Assembly (NCBI RefSeq): GCF_001922575.1
Contig: NZ_MRCI01000001.1
Span: 310,001 to 374,000 of the forward strand
DNA: 64,000 bases
From: Neptunomonas phycophila
Lineage (GTDB): Bacteria > Pseudomonadota > Gammaproteobacteria > Pseudomonadales > Balneatricaceae
Direction of reading: 5' to 3'
Of the stretch, positions 35,413 to 43,214 are shown piece by piece. The notes beneath the pieces were generated by a model that did not search any database, had not been told where the DNA came from, and saw nothing but the letters and a program-made list of their open reading frames with translations. Position 1 is the first letter of the stretch; each line of letters starts with the position of its first letter. A program made the translations under genes and the position numbers.

Positions 35413-36468
35413 TTATTGAACCAGTTTTGCCGCTTCACGTACTTTGGCGATAACGTTCTCTGGTAATGGGATATAGCCCAATGCATCAGCGCTTTTTTGG
35501 CCTTCTGTTAAGCAGTATTCAATAAGGTCACGTAACACTTTTGCTTTTTCGTCATCTTGGTTTTTGTAAAGCAGTAACCATGTGAAAGAGGCAATTGGGT
35601 AGGCTTCCTCACCAGCAGGGTCATTGACCCAAGCAATTAGGTTGGGAACATCACTGTTTGGCAGGTTACCAGTAGGAAATTCAGCACTAGCCAATGCAGC
35701 AGCACCTGATTCCGAACCCGGAGCGACAAAGTGACCCGCTTTGTTTTCTAGCATGGCAGTTTTGGCGTTGGTGAGCTTAGCGTAGCCGTACTCAATATAA
35801 CCAATAGCTCCAGGTGTTTGTTTGATAGTTGCAGTAATACCATCATTTTTAGGCGCTTTTACGAACTTAGCGCTATTTGGCCATTGTGGAGATTTTGCTT
35901 GACCAATCTTGTCTTTAAAGTGGCTGTTGATTTCTGATAAGTGGCCTGTAAAAACATAGGTGGTACCAGAAGAGTCCGAGCGTACGACGACTGTAATGGC
36001 TTCGTTTGGTAGTTCTACACCAGGGTTGGCTGCTGCGATAGCAGGGTCGTTCCACATAGTGATGTTGCCTGCAAAAATTTCAGGGTAAACATTACGTGGT
36101 AGTTTAAGCTCGGCAACGCCTTCTAAGTTATAAGCCAGAACAACTTCACCCGCCGTCATTGGCAGTAGAACAGCACCGTCCTTTACCTGCTCTATTTCTT
36201 TATCTTTCATGGCTGCGTCACTAGCGGCAAAGTCGACAGTTCCGTTAATGAAGTCTTGAATACCCGCACCACTACCTTTGGCTTGGTAATCGATACGCAC
36301 GCCATCGGTTTCTTTACTAAAGTCTTTAAACCACTTTGAATACAGTGGGAATGGGAAGCTCGCGCCCGACCCAATCAATTTGACATCGGCACTGGCTTGG
36401 AAAGAAAGCACAACACCTGCTGCACAAATAACAGTGGCAGATTTCTTCAAAAATTTACTGAAACTCAC
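35413..36468 (-). CDS. pstS: phosphate ABC transporter, periplasmic phosphate-binding protein
   Basis: The 351-residue precursor has a signal peptide (FLKKSATVICAAGVVLSFQASA) and the PstS mature start VKLIGSGASFPFPLYSKWF. Phosphate-site segments KGSGAGIQDF, ASDAAMKDKE and RSDSSGTTYVFTGHL are all present. It binds inorganic phosphate in the periplasm for PstCAB. The start is GTG at 36468 with GAGGAGAAG correctly spaced. A Pho box lies 57-89 nt upstream, so it is probably PhoB-controlled. Confidence 0.95.
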   Translation of the reverse strand: MSFSKFLKKSATVICAAGVVLSFQASADVKLIGSGASFPFPLYSKWFKDFSKETDGVRIDYQAKGSGAGIQDFINGTVDFAASDAAMKDKEIEQVKDGAVLLPMTAGEVVLAYNLEGVAELKLPRNVYPEIFAGNITMWNDPAIAAANPGVELPNEAITVVVRSDSSGTTYVFTGHLSEINSHFKDKIGQAKSPQWPNSAKFVKAPKNDGITATIKQTPGAIGYIEYGYAKLTNAKTAMLENKAGHFVAPGSESGAAALASAEFPTGNLPNSDVPNLIAWVNDPAGEEAYPIASFTWLLLYKNQDDEKAKVLRDLIEYCLTEGQKSADALGYIPLPENVIAKVREAAKLVQ

Positions 36469-36524
36469 GATCTTCTCCTCATAAAACTGTCTTAGTTACT
36501 GGGTATGTGCCAGTGATGTGCGTA

Positions 36525-36557
36525 GCTTATGATTCAAACATGACAGATTTGTGATAA
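36525..36557 (-). promoter_or_regulatory. Pho box (three 11-bp units)
   Basis: On the minus strand three tandem units read TTATCACAAAT, CTGTCATGTTT and GAATCATAAGC; the middle one has a perfect CTGTCAT and the others match it in 4-5 of 7 positions. This is the arrangement bound by PhoB, and it lies 57 nt before the pstS GTG. Confidence 0.8.
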
Positions 36558-36674
36558 TCCCGATGATCAAATGCAATGCATTTTGTAGGTATTGGGCAGT
36601 GCCCGGCCGTAAATTAAAGGTCTTAAAACCTGAGCCTTTGAAATAAAAGGAAAAAGAGGAAGGGAGACTTTCTG

Positions 36675-36720
36675 TTTTAAACAAATCAGTAGATCTAGCA
36701 GAGGCGGTATTTGTTTAAAA
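36675..36720. repeat. 12-bp inverted repeat TTTTAAACAAAT / ATTTGTTTAAAA
   Basis: Arms at 36675-36686 and 36709-36720 are perfect with a 22-nt spacer. It could be a regulator site or a relic terminator; no gene is close enough to decide. Confidence 0.5.
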
Positions 36721-36909
36721 AACTTTGTTTATTTTTAGTCAGCTGGACACATCGACGCTTGAAATGAGCATAGCAGGCAGTAAGTGCATTGTACTGATGG
36801 TAGTGACTAGCGATTGGGAGTGCGTCGTTAACCGTCCACAACTGTCTTTAACAGCGAAGTAGTTTTTACCCTTAATAGCTTGCTAAAAAGGGTTTAGGTG
36901 AATGGGTAT

Positions 36910-37092
36910 TTATTGTTGTCGATCAAACAGGGCGGTGAGGCCCAATAAATCGGCTATCGTTTCTGTGGGGGCTTGACCCCATGGATCAAAAATAGAGGCT
37001 TCGGAGCGACAGACCCAAGCCTGTAGTTGTGTTAAAACACCTTGTGTATCGATTAAAGTACCGTAAACGTCAAAAGCTAGCGTTGTTTTCAT
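36910..37092 (-). pseudogene. type II HAD (haloacid dehalogenase-like) gene with internal deletion
   Basis: The frame encodes about 60 residues. It begins like a type II haloacid dehalogenase, MKTTLAFDVYGTLIDTQGV (nucleophile Asp8), but from about residue 25 jumps to the C-terminal end of the same family: AWVCRSEASIFDPWGQAP then a tail IADLLGLTALF. The roughly 160 residues between, with the cap domain and the other catalytic Lys/Asp, are missing, yet the frame stays open and GAGAGG precedes the ATG. This points to an in-frame internal deletion. The product is unlikely to be an enzyme. Confidence 0.7.
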
Positions 37093-37162
37093 GCTGGCCT
37101 CTCGATGCATCTCGATGTCAGTTCTTATATTTGTACAGGTAGCTTATTCAATATAACTAGAT

Positions 37163-37178
37163 TTGAACGACCGCTCAA
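37163..37178. promoter_or_regulatory. TetR operator upstream of regulator gene
   Basis: TTGAACGACCGCTCAA matches the palindrome TTGAACGATCGTTCAA in 14 of 16 positions. It lies 43 nt before the TetR gene start, suggesting autoregulation by the same protein that binds the two sites at 37927-37965. Confidence 0.7.
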
Positions 37179-37220
37179 TATAAAATTGCTAGAAAGTTAA
37201 TACAAGTATACGAGTGTCTG

Positions 37221-37808
37221 ATGAGTAAGACGGCAAAATTTGATCGCCAGCAGGTTATCGATAAAGCGAAAGATCTGTATTGGGAAAAAGGCTTCCATGC
37301 GACCTCTATGCGTAATTTACAAGACGTGGTCGATATGCGCCCCGGCAGTATTTATGCCGCTTTTGGTAGTAAAGAAGCACTCTTTAAGGAAGCGTTGGCG
37401 CGTTATACCGAGATTGGTTTGGCTAACTTGCAAGACTGTGAACAGCAGGCTGCTTCACCTTTAAGCGGTCTAAAGCTCTTTATGAAAAACATAGTCATTG
37501 AATCCCAATGCAGTGCCCCAAACGGCATGTGCATGCTGGCTAAAACCGTGGCGGAATTAACGTCTGAGCATCAAGAGTTATTAGATGCGGCTAAAGAGTC
37601 TCTTAAGCGTATGGAAGCGGCATTTGCGGCCGTACTGACTCGCGCTAAAGCAGCAGGTGAATTGGCACCGGATAAAGACCCACAAGAACTAGCGCGCTGT
37701 ATTCAAGTACAGATAGCAGGGCTTAGGACCTATGCCAAAATTCATCAGAGTGAAGCGCCTCTTGAGCACATGATCGAAGATATCTTTTCACACTACCCAT
37801 TCCATTAA
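37221..37808 (+). CDS. TetR/AcrR family transcriptional regulator
   Basis: The 195-residue repressor has an N-terminal helix-turn-helix (FHATSMRNLQDVVDMRPGSIYAAFGSKEALF, split around residues 25-55) and a ligand-binding C-terminal domain with Cys93 and Cys99/101 in a motif SQCSAPNGMCML. Similar regulators control small oxidative or electrophile-response genes. Near-identical operator palindromes lie before it and before the downstream CMD gene, so it very likely represses both. The inducer is unknown; the cysteines suggest a reactive compound. Confidence 0.9.
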   Translation: MSKTAKFDRQQVIDKAKDLYWEKGFHATSMRNLQDVVDMRPGSIYAAFGSKEALFKEALARYTEIGLANLQDCEQQAASPLSGLKLFMKNIVIESQCSAPNGMCMLAKTVAELTSEHQELLDAAKESLKRMEAAFAAVLTRAKAAGELAPDKDPQELARCIQVQIAGLRTYAKIHQSEAPLEHMIEDIFSHYPFH

Positions 37809-37915
37809 TCAAATAGCCTATTTGGTCCTCGGCGAGCAATCACTCTGGCTGTTTGTCGAGTAAGTCTCAAAAAATCCCCTGTTTTCAATGTGGCCGTGGT
37901 TGAAAAAAGATCGCG

Positions 37916-37965
37916 TCAACACATATTTGATCGATCGTTCAAATATGTGTTGAACGATCGTTCAT
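37916..37965. promoter_or_regulatory. double TetR operator with 15-bp inverted repeat
   Basis: Two sites, TTGATCGATCGTTCAA (37927-37942) and TTGAACGATCGTTCAT (37950-37965), are spaced 23 nt start to start. The left one is the centre of a perfect 15-bp inverted repeat TCAACACATATTTGA (37916-37930) / TCAAATATGTGTTGA (37939-37953). The right one covers the -35 box of the CMD promoter. Confidence 0.8.
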
Positions 37966-37978
37966 TGTGATTTATAGT
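37950..37978 (+). promoter_or_regulatory. promoter of CMD/AhpD-like gene
   Basis: TTGAAC (37950-37955) and TATAGT (37973-37978) are 17 bp apart, a standard sigma70 promoter. The -35 lies within the right TetR operator, so binding would block RNA polymerase. Confidence 0.75.
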
Positions 37979-38042
37979 CTCTTCACTTCGTTGGGATAAC
38001 CTGATTTCTCAATGTAATACGTACACGAACAGGAGATTTGTA

Positions 38043-38597
38043 ATGAGTAAGTTCACTATCCATACGCTCGAATCAGCGCCAGAAGACAGTAAAGAGTTTG
38101 TAGAAAAATCGTTTAAAGCTAACGGTCGAGTGCCCGGTTTGCACGGTGTTATGGCCGAATCACCTAGCTTGCTAGAAGCTTATCAAGTAGTTCATAAGTT
38201 GTTTATGGATTCGTCGTTTGATGCAGAGGAGCTCACGGTCGTGTGGCAGACTATTAATGTTGAGCATGAGTGCACGTATTGTGTTCCTGCGCACACCGGT
38301 ATAGCCAACATGATGAAGGTAGATCCTGCGCTAACCGAAGCATTGCGTAACCGTGAACCGATGCCAACACCAAAACTGCAGGCGCTTCATGACACCACGT
38401 TAGCTTTGACGCGCAACCGTGGTCATTTAAGTGAAGAAGAAATTCAGAACTTCTACGATGCAGGTTACGGCAACCGCCAAATTTTAGAGATCATTTTGGG
38501 GTTATCTCAAAAAGTAATGAGTAACTACACCAACCACTTAGCTGAAACACCCGTTGATAAGGTATTCGAAAAGTTTGCTTGGTCACCTAAAGGGTAA
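38043..38597 (+). CDS. carboxymuconolactone decarboxylase/AhpD-like protein
   Basis: The 184-residue protein has the AhpD-type redox motif CTYC at residues 77-80 with Glu76 and His84 (HECTYCVPAHT), as in alkylhydroperoxidase-fold enzymes. It is probably a peroxidase or a related decarboxylase-fold oxidoreductase in the cytosol; the substrate is unknown. AGGAGA lies before the ATG. It is directly controlled, by inference, by the TetR regulator 234 nt upstream, through the double operator. No other gene follows in the unit. Confidence 0.88.
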   Translation: MSKFTIHTLESAPEDSKEFVEKSFKANGRVPGLHGVMAESPSLLEAYQVVHKLFMDSSFDAEELTVVWQTINVEHECTYCVPAHTGIANMMKVDPALTEALRNREPMPTPKLQALHDTTLALTRNRGHLSEEEIQNFYDAGYGNRQILEIILGLSQKVMSNYTNHLAETPVDKVFEKFAWSPKG

Positions 38598-38668
38598 TGA
38601 GCAGCCACTAGAAGCTGCAGGTGCCCCATATTGTGTTAGGGTACCTGCGGTTTTGCTGGTAGTCGGTT

Positions 38669-39574
38669 TTAGCCAAGCGTTGATGGATGACTTATACCGA
38701 AAGCGACGTCTAACCACTCTATAAAAACTTTAACTCTAGGTGAATATTTTCTGTTTCGCGGATAAAGAATGGATACTGGAGAGGGGGTTGGAGGGGTTGA
38801 ATCTAATATGCTGGCTAAAGCGCCTGATGCTAGATCCTGTTTAATGTGATAACGCGGAACTTGGATTATCCCTAGTCCTTCTTTTGCGGCAGCTACAAGT
38901 GTTTCGGCTGCATTGACTACCATCGAAACTTTAGGGGAAACGTTGTGAACTTTGCCATCTATGACAAATTCTAGAGGTAAAGGCATACTGCTTCCTGTGG
39001 CTCTAAAGCCTATCATTCGATGTTTTCTCAAGTCCTCCACGTTTGTTGGGGTACCAAATTTTGCTAAATATTCAGGCGAAGCGACGGTTACTTCATCTAA
39101 AAGGGTGATTTTTTTTGACACGAGGTCTTCTGCTTTTACGTTCCCAACTCGAATGGCGCAATCTATTCCTTCACGAATCACATCAGAAATTCTGTCTCCT
39201 TCGCTCATATACAGTTCGATGTCGGGGTATTCAGATAAAAATTGGGGTAGCTTAGATATGAGAAAATGGCGAGCTAGCGTTCCATGAACATCGACTCGTA
39301 AGGTGCCTTTGGGTTTGACGGCCGAAAAAGCAGTTTCGGCATCTTCTACTTCTTGAATTATTGATAAACACCGTTGGTAGAATGCTTCGCCATCTACTGT
39401 TGGAGTGACTTGTCTTGTTGTTCGCTCAAGCAGCATAACTCCGATTCTGTGTTCGAGCCTCTTTACCGCATCTGTCACCGTTGAGCGGGCTAGATTCAAG
39501 TCCTCGGCTGCCTGCGTAAAACTTTGCCTTTCCAGTACTCTAGTGAATACGCGCATAGCGTCGATTCTGTCCAT
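38669..39574 (-). CDS. LysR family transcriptional regulator
   Basis: The 301-residue protein has the LysR winged helix (SFTQAAEDLNLARSTVTDAVKRLE, split near 18-41) and a periplasmic-binding-like effector domain (about 90-295), with HGTLARHFLISKLPQFL and GDRISDVIREGIDCAIRVG. It resembles the AaeR/DsdC-like group of regulators with short linkers. The ATG at 39574 fits the family start (MDRIDAMRVF); TTG 39586 is unlikely. It is divergent from the SDR gene, with a 23-nt palindrome between, so it likely controls that gene and itself. Confidence 0.92.
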   Translation of the reverse strand: MDRIDAMRVFTRVLERQSFTQAAEDLNLARSTVTDAVKRLEHRIGVMLLERTTRQVTPTVDGEAFYQRCLSIIQEVEDAETAFSAVKPKGTLRVDVHGTLARHFLISKLPQFLSEYPDIELYMSEGDRISDVIREGIDCAIRVGNVKAEDLVSKKITLLDEVTVASPEYLAKFGTPTNVEDLRKHRMIGFRATGSSMPLPLEFVIDGKVHNVSPKVSMVVNAAETLVAAAKEGLGIIQVPRYHIKQDLASGALASILDSTPPTPSPVSILYPRNRKYSPRVKVFIEWLDVAFGISHPSTLG

Positions 39575-39602
39575 GATTGTTCTCAAAATTCGGATGGTGT
39601 TG

Positions 39603-39625
39603 TCGAATATTGGCTGATTATTCGA
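39603..39625. promoter_or_regulatory. candidate LysR operator
   Basis: TCGAATA-N9-TATTCGA is a 7-bp perfect inverted repeat in the divergent LysR-SDR spacer, of the T-N11-A type bound by LysR regulators. Confidence 0.55.
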
Positions 39626-39685
39626 TATTAAAAAAGTGTTACTTTTAATGCGATGTTTTTCAAGAGTGATAATTGAGGAGGAAAT

Positions 39686-40423
39686 ATGTCAATGTCTAAT
39701 AAAGTAGCGTTAGTCACTGGTGCATCGCGCGGAATCGGCGCAAGCATCGCTAAACGCCTAGCGAAAGATGGTTTTGCGGTAGTAGTGAATTATGCGGGCA
39801 GAGAAGATGCCGCAAAGGAAGTCGTTAACCACATTACTCAATCAGGCGGTATAGCCTTACCTTATCAAGCCGATGTGTCAGATGCAGTGTTGGTGCAAGC
39901 GATGTTTGATCATGTCGAGTCCACATTAGGTAAAGTCGATGTGTTGGTGAATAATGCCGGGGTAATGGGGCTTAAGCCACTTGCCAAAGCTGATATTCAA
40001 CACGTAGACAAACAAATAGATATTAATCTCAAGGGGACAATCAACACCATGCGTGAGGCCTCAACAAGGCTTAACAAGGGTGGAAGAGTGATTAACTTTT
40101 CGAGCAGTGTTGTCGGCCTCAAACTTGAAAACTACGGTGTTTATGCGGCAACGAAAGCAGCGGTTGAAACACTAACGGCCATTATGGCGAAGGAGATGCG
40201 TGGTAAAAACATTACAGTCAATGCTGTTGCGCCCGGGCCTACGGCTACGGAGCTCTTCTTAAAAGGTAAACCTGAAGAACTCGTTGAACGTATGGCGAAA
40301 ATGAGCCCGCTTGAACGGATTGGAACGCCAGATGATATTGCGTCAGTCGTCTCTTTTTTGGCGAATCCAGATAGTGGCTGGGTCAATGGACAAGTGTTGC
40401 GGGCCAATGGTGGGGTCATTTAA
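39686..40423 (+). CDS. short-chain dehydrogenase/reductase (SDR)
   Basis: The 245-residue Rossmann enzyme has the classical SDR motifs TGASRGIG (11-18), NNAG (89-92), the Ser of NFSSS near 140, and YAATK (Tyr153-Lys157). It should be an NAD(P)H-dependent 3-oxoacyl-type or alcohol oxidoreductase; the substrate cannot be set. A strong AGGAGG before the ATG suggests good expression. It is divergent from a LysR gene that probably regulates it. Confidence 0.9.
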   Translation: MSMSNKVALVTGASRGIGASIAKRLAKDGFAVVVNYAGREDAAKEVVNHITQSGGIALPYQADVSDAVLVQAMFDHVESTLGKVDVLVNNAGVMGLKPLAKADIQHVDKQIDINLKGTINTMREASTRLNKGGRVINFSSSVVGLKLENYGVYAATKAAVETLTAIMAKEMRGKNITVNAVAPGPTATELFLKGKPEELVERMAKMSPLERIGTPDDIASVVSFLANPDSGWVNGQVLRANGGVI

Positions 40424-40744
40424 GGAGAGCCACGCGTAAGCCATTTGGGTTACAACCCTAAAGTGGGTTTAGGCAACTTACTTCTGTGGCGTGGATAAAT
40501 TCGAGATAGGGCCGTAAGTCAGTTTATCAACAGTGATTGGAGAATCCGTTTCGAACGGGCCGAAGGCAGAGCAATTGTTGAGAGTAAATGGTAGCTGATT
40601 ATTAACCATTGATTGTGTATAAACGCTAGATCAGCGAAAATAGCCGCCAATTATGATTAACAGGCAGATTTGTGCTGTGAGTGGCCAAACAGCTTATCCT
40701 CGATAGTGTTACAAATCCGCGTTTAACGAGAAGATACTAAATCC
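40424..40744. other. 321-nt intergenic region before prfC
   Basis: Near the SDR end there are two overlapping small hairpins (GGGTT/AACCC about 40447-40458, and CCTAAA/TTTAGG at 40457-40473) that cannot form together. The rest presumably contains the prfC promoter. I see no gene or known RNA. Confidence 0.5.
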
Positions 40745-42331
40745 ATGTCAAACTCCCAAGTCCAGCGCGAAGTGGCGAAGCGCCGCACGTTTGCGATTAT
40801 TTCTCACCCCGATGCGGGTAAAACGACGATTACTGAAAAGCTCTTGTTGCTGGGCAACTTGATTCAAAAAGCCGGCACAGTTAAAGGTAAAAAAAGTGAT
40901 CGTCATGCAACGTCAGACTGGATGACGATGGAGCAAGACCGGGGGATATCCATAACATCTTCGGTTATGCAGTTTCATTGGAATGAGCGTGTAGTAAACC
41001 TGTTGGACACACCGGGACACGAAGATTTCTCGGAAGATACTTACCGTACGTTAACCGCTGTAGACTCAGCGTTGATGGTGGTGGATGGTGCGAAAGGTGT
41101 CGAGGAACGCACAATTAAGCTGATGGACGTATGTCGTTTGCGCGATACACCTATTTTCTCATTTGTGAACAAAATGGACCGTGATATCCGCGATCCAATT
41201 GACCTGTTCGATGAGATTGAAGAAGTGTTGAAAATCGAGGCCGCGCCTATTAACTGGCCTATCGGGATGAGTACCTTCTTCAAAGGGGTTTATAACCTCT
41301 ACACGGATACTATCCATGTGTATAAGGCGGGTCAGAACGCTGTCGTTCCTGAAGATGTACGTATTCAGGGGTTAGATTCGGATGAGGCGCGTGCTTTGCT
41401 CGGCGATAGCTATGAAGATTTTGTTGAAGAAATAGAGCTAGTTAAAGGCGCTACTCACGAGTTTGATGTCGATGCATTTTTGGCAGGAAAACAAACGCCC
41501 GTGTTCTTTGGTACGGCCTTAGGCAACTTTGGTGTACGTGAAATGCTGGACGACTTTGTTAAGTGGGCACCGGCGCCTATCGCCCGTGCCACGGTAACAC
41601 GTGAAGTAGAGGCTGATGAAGAGAAGTTCTCGGGCTTTATTTTTAAAATCCAAGCCAACATGGACCCAAAACACCGTGACCGTATTGCATTCATGCGTGT
41701 GTGCTCAGGCAAATACAGCCGCGGTATGAAAATGAAGCATACCCGTGTGGGGAAAGAGGTGAAGATCGCTGACGCGGTTACCTTCCTTGCAGGCGATCGT
41801 GAAAACGTCGAAGAGGCTTGGTCTGGCGATATTATCGGTTTGCATAACCACGGTACCATCCAGATTGGTGATACGTTCACTGAGGGCGAAGATCTTAAAT
41901 TTACGGGGATTCCGCACTTTGCGCCGGAAATGTTCCGTCGTGTGCGCCCTAAAGATCCCCTGAAGATGAAGCAATTGCAAAAAGGTTTACAGCAATTGTC
42001 GGAAGAGGGCGCTGTACAGTTATTTCAGCCGCTCAAGAACAATGATTTGGTCTTAGGGGCGGTTGGTCAGTTGCAGTTTGAAGTAGTTATGTTCCGTTTG
42101 CAGGATGAGTATAAGGTTGACTGTATGTACGAGCCTGTATCTGTTCAAACGGCCCGCTGGGTTGAGTGTGACGATAACCGTATGATTGAAGACTTCCGTA
42201 AAAAAGGTTACGAGAACTTATCGGTTGATGGGGGCGGTTTGCTGACATATCTAGCGCCAACCCGTGTAAATTTAAGTCTGACGCAAGAGCGTTGGCCTGA
42301 TATTCAATTCCGCGCTACGCGTGAGCACTAA
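40745..42331 (+). CDS. prfC: peptide chain release factor 3
   Basis: The 528-residue GTPase begins with [22 protein letters not shown], the RF3 start; P-loop HPDAGKTT (about 21-28), switch [16 protein letters not shown] and NKMD are all intact. RF3 recycles RF1/RF2 from the ribosome after termination and aids quality control. The length equals that of E. coli RF3. It is followed after 33 nt by a TatD-family nuclease gene, probably as an operon. Confidence 0.97.
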   Translation: MSNSQVQREVAKRRTFAIISHPDAGKTTITEKLLLLGNLIQKAGTVKGKKSDRHATSDWMTMEQDRGISITSSVMQFHWNERVVNLLDTPGHEDFSEDTYRTLTAVDSALMVVDGAKGVEERTIKLMDVCRLRDTPIFSFVNKMDRDIRDPIDLFDEIEEVLKIEAAPINWPIGMSTFFKGVYNLYTDTIHVYKAGQNAVVPEDVRIQGLDSDEARALLGDSYEDFVEEIELVKGATHEFDVDAFLAGKQTPVFFGTALGNFGVREMLDDFVKWAPAPIARATVTREVEADEEKFSGFIFKIQANMDPKHRDRIAFMRVCSGKYSRGMKMKHTRVGKEVKIADAVTFLAGDRENVEEAWSGDIIGLHNHGTIQIGDTFTEGEDLKFTGIPHFAPEMFRRVRPKDPLKMKQLQKGLQQLSEEGAVQLFQPLKNNDLVLGAVGQLQFEVVMFRLQDEYKVDCMYEPVSVQTARWVECDDNRMIEDFRKKGYENLSVDGGGLLTYLAPTRVNLSLTQERWPDIQFRATREH

Positions 42332-42364
42332 TTTCTAAGCTTATATACGCTCAAGGAGGTCTAA

Positions 42365-43168
42365 ATGGCAGTAGGCATGTTAATCGATAGCCACTGTCAT
42401 TTAGACTTTTCCGATTTTGATGCTGATCGAGACTTAATCGTCAACGAGTGTGCGGCTTTAGGTATCCATCATTTCATCATACCTGGCACAACAGCCGCAC
42501 GGTTTGAATCTCTTGTTTCCCTCGCTCGCCAAACAACCACCTTCTCGTTCGCTTTAGGGCTGCATCCGTATTTTATGGATGAGCATGAACCGGCGCATCT
42601 TGATCAATTAGAAGCCTTGCTTGTGAAGCAAAACGTGTGTGCTGTGGGAGAGATTGGGCTGGACTTTTACCTTCCTGAGACGAATAAAGCCGCGCAAGTT
42701 GATCTTTTTTTGGCTCAATTATCGCTTGCTTGTCAGTATCAATTGCCGGTTATTCTTCATGTGCGTAAGGCGCATGACGAAATGACTAAGCTGCTACATG
42801 ATTATCGGTTTAGTGGTGGCGGTATTGTTCATGCCTTTACCGGCAGTGTGCAGCAGGCCGAACGCTATATTGAACTAGGCTTTTGTTTGGGGTTAGGAGG
42901 CAGCATAACTTACCCGCGTGCCAATAAAGTACGCAAAATGGCAGCGGCGCTTCCTGATATCTGTATCGTGCTGGAAACAGACTCTCCTGATATGCCTTTG
43001 TCGGGCTATCAAGGTCAACGTAATACACCGGCTCAGCTAGTTAAGGTGGCGCAGCAACTAGCACAGCTCAGGGGACAGTCAGTCGATGATATAGCGCGTT
43101 TTACCACGGCTAATGTGAAGCGTACCTTGGGTATCAACGCAATAAAAAAGCTCCCTAAGGAGCTTTAA
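42365..43168 (+). CDS. yjjV: TatD family metal-dependent hydrolase (YjjV-like)
   Basis: The 267-residue TIM-barrel hydrolase has the TatD metal-site motifs IDSHCHLD (HxH), GEIGLDFY (Glu), HVRKAH, HAFTGS and ETDSPDMP, so it should be an active metal-dependent deoxyribonuclease-type enzyme. AAGGAGG lies just before ATG 42365; ATG 42377 is a weaker option. It resembles YjjV more than TatD or YcfH in length and ends. Its last codons form a hairpin that works as terminator for the opposing fabY gene. Confidence 0.88.
   Translation: MAVGMLIDSHCHLDFSDFDADRDLIVNECAALGIHHFIIPGTTAARFESLVSLARQTTTFSFALGLHPYFMDEHEPAHLDQLEALLVKQNVCAVGEIGLDFYLPETNKAAQVDLFLAQLSLACQYQLPVILHVRKAHDEMTKLLHDYRFSGGGIVHAFTGSVQQAERYIELGFCLGLGGSITYPRANKVRKMAAALPDICIVLETDSPDMPLSGYQGQRNTPAQLVKVAQQLAQLRGQSVDDIARFTTANVKRTLGINAIKKLPKEL
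43147..43166 (-). terminator. fabY terminator inside 3' end of yjjV
   Basis: AAAGCTCC-CTAA-GGAGCTTT lies in the last codons of yjjV. Read on the minus strand the hairpin is followed by a T-run (from 43149 leftward), making a good terminator for fabY, 48 nt after its stop. On the plus strand the T-run is only three. Confidence 0.75.
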
Positions 43169-43214
43169 CTAACACGCGTACCGTCTAAAATGCACCTGGG
43201 GTCTAAACCAGGAT

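Larger units (their letters stand above)
36469..36909. other. 441-nt intergenic region upstream of pstS
   Basis: This region carries the Pho box near pstS and a 12-bp inverted repeat further left. The remainder is AT-rich with no convincing gene or RNA; short overlapping frames lack family resemblance and ribosome sites. Confidence 0.6.

Noticed and set aside
36496-36684. Minus-strand 62-codon frame upstream of pstS
   Set aside because: It overlaps the Pho box, has no ribosome site or known family, and is probably chance.
37916-37965. Short repeats considered as a CRISPR-like or mobile-element end
   Set aside because: Only two imperfect copies exist, they are palindromic, and they coincide with a promoter; operator sites explain them.
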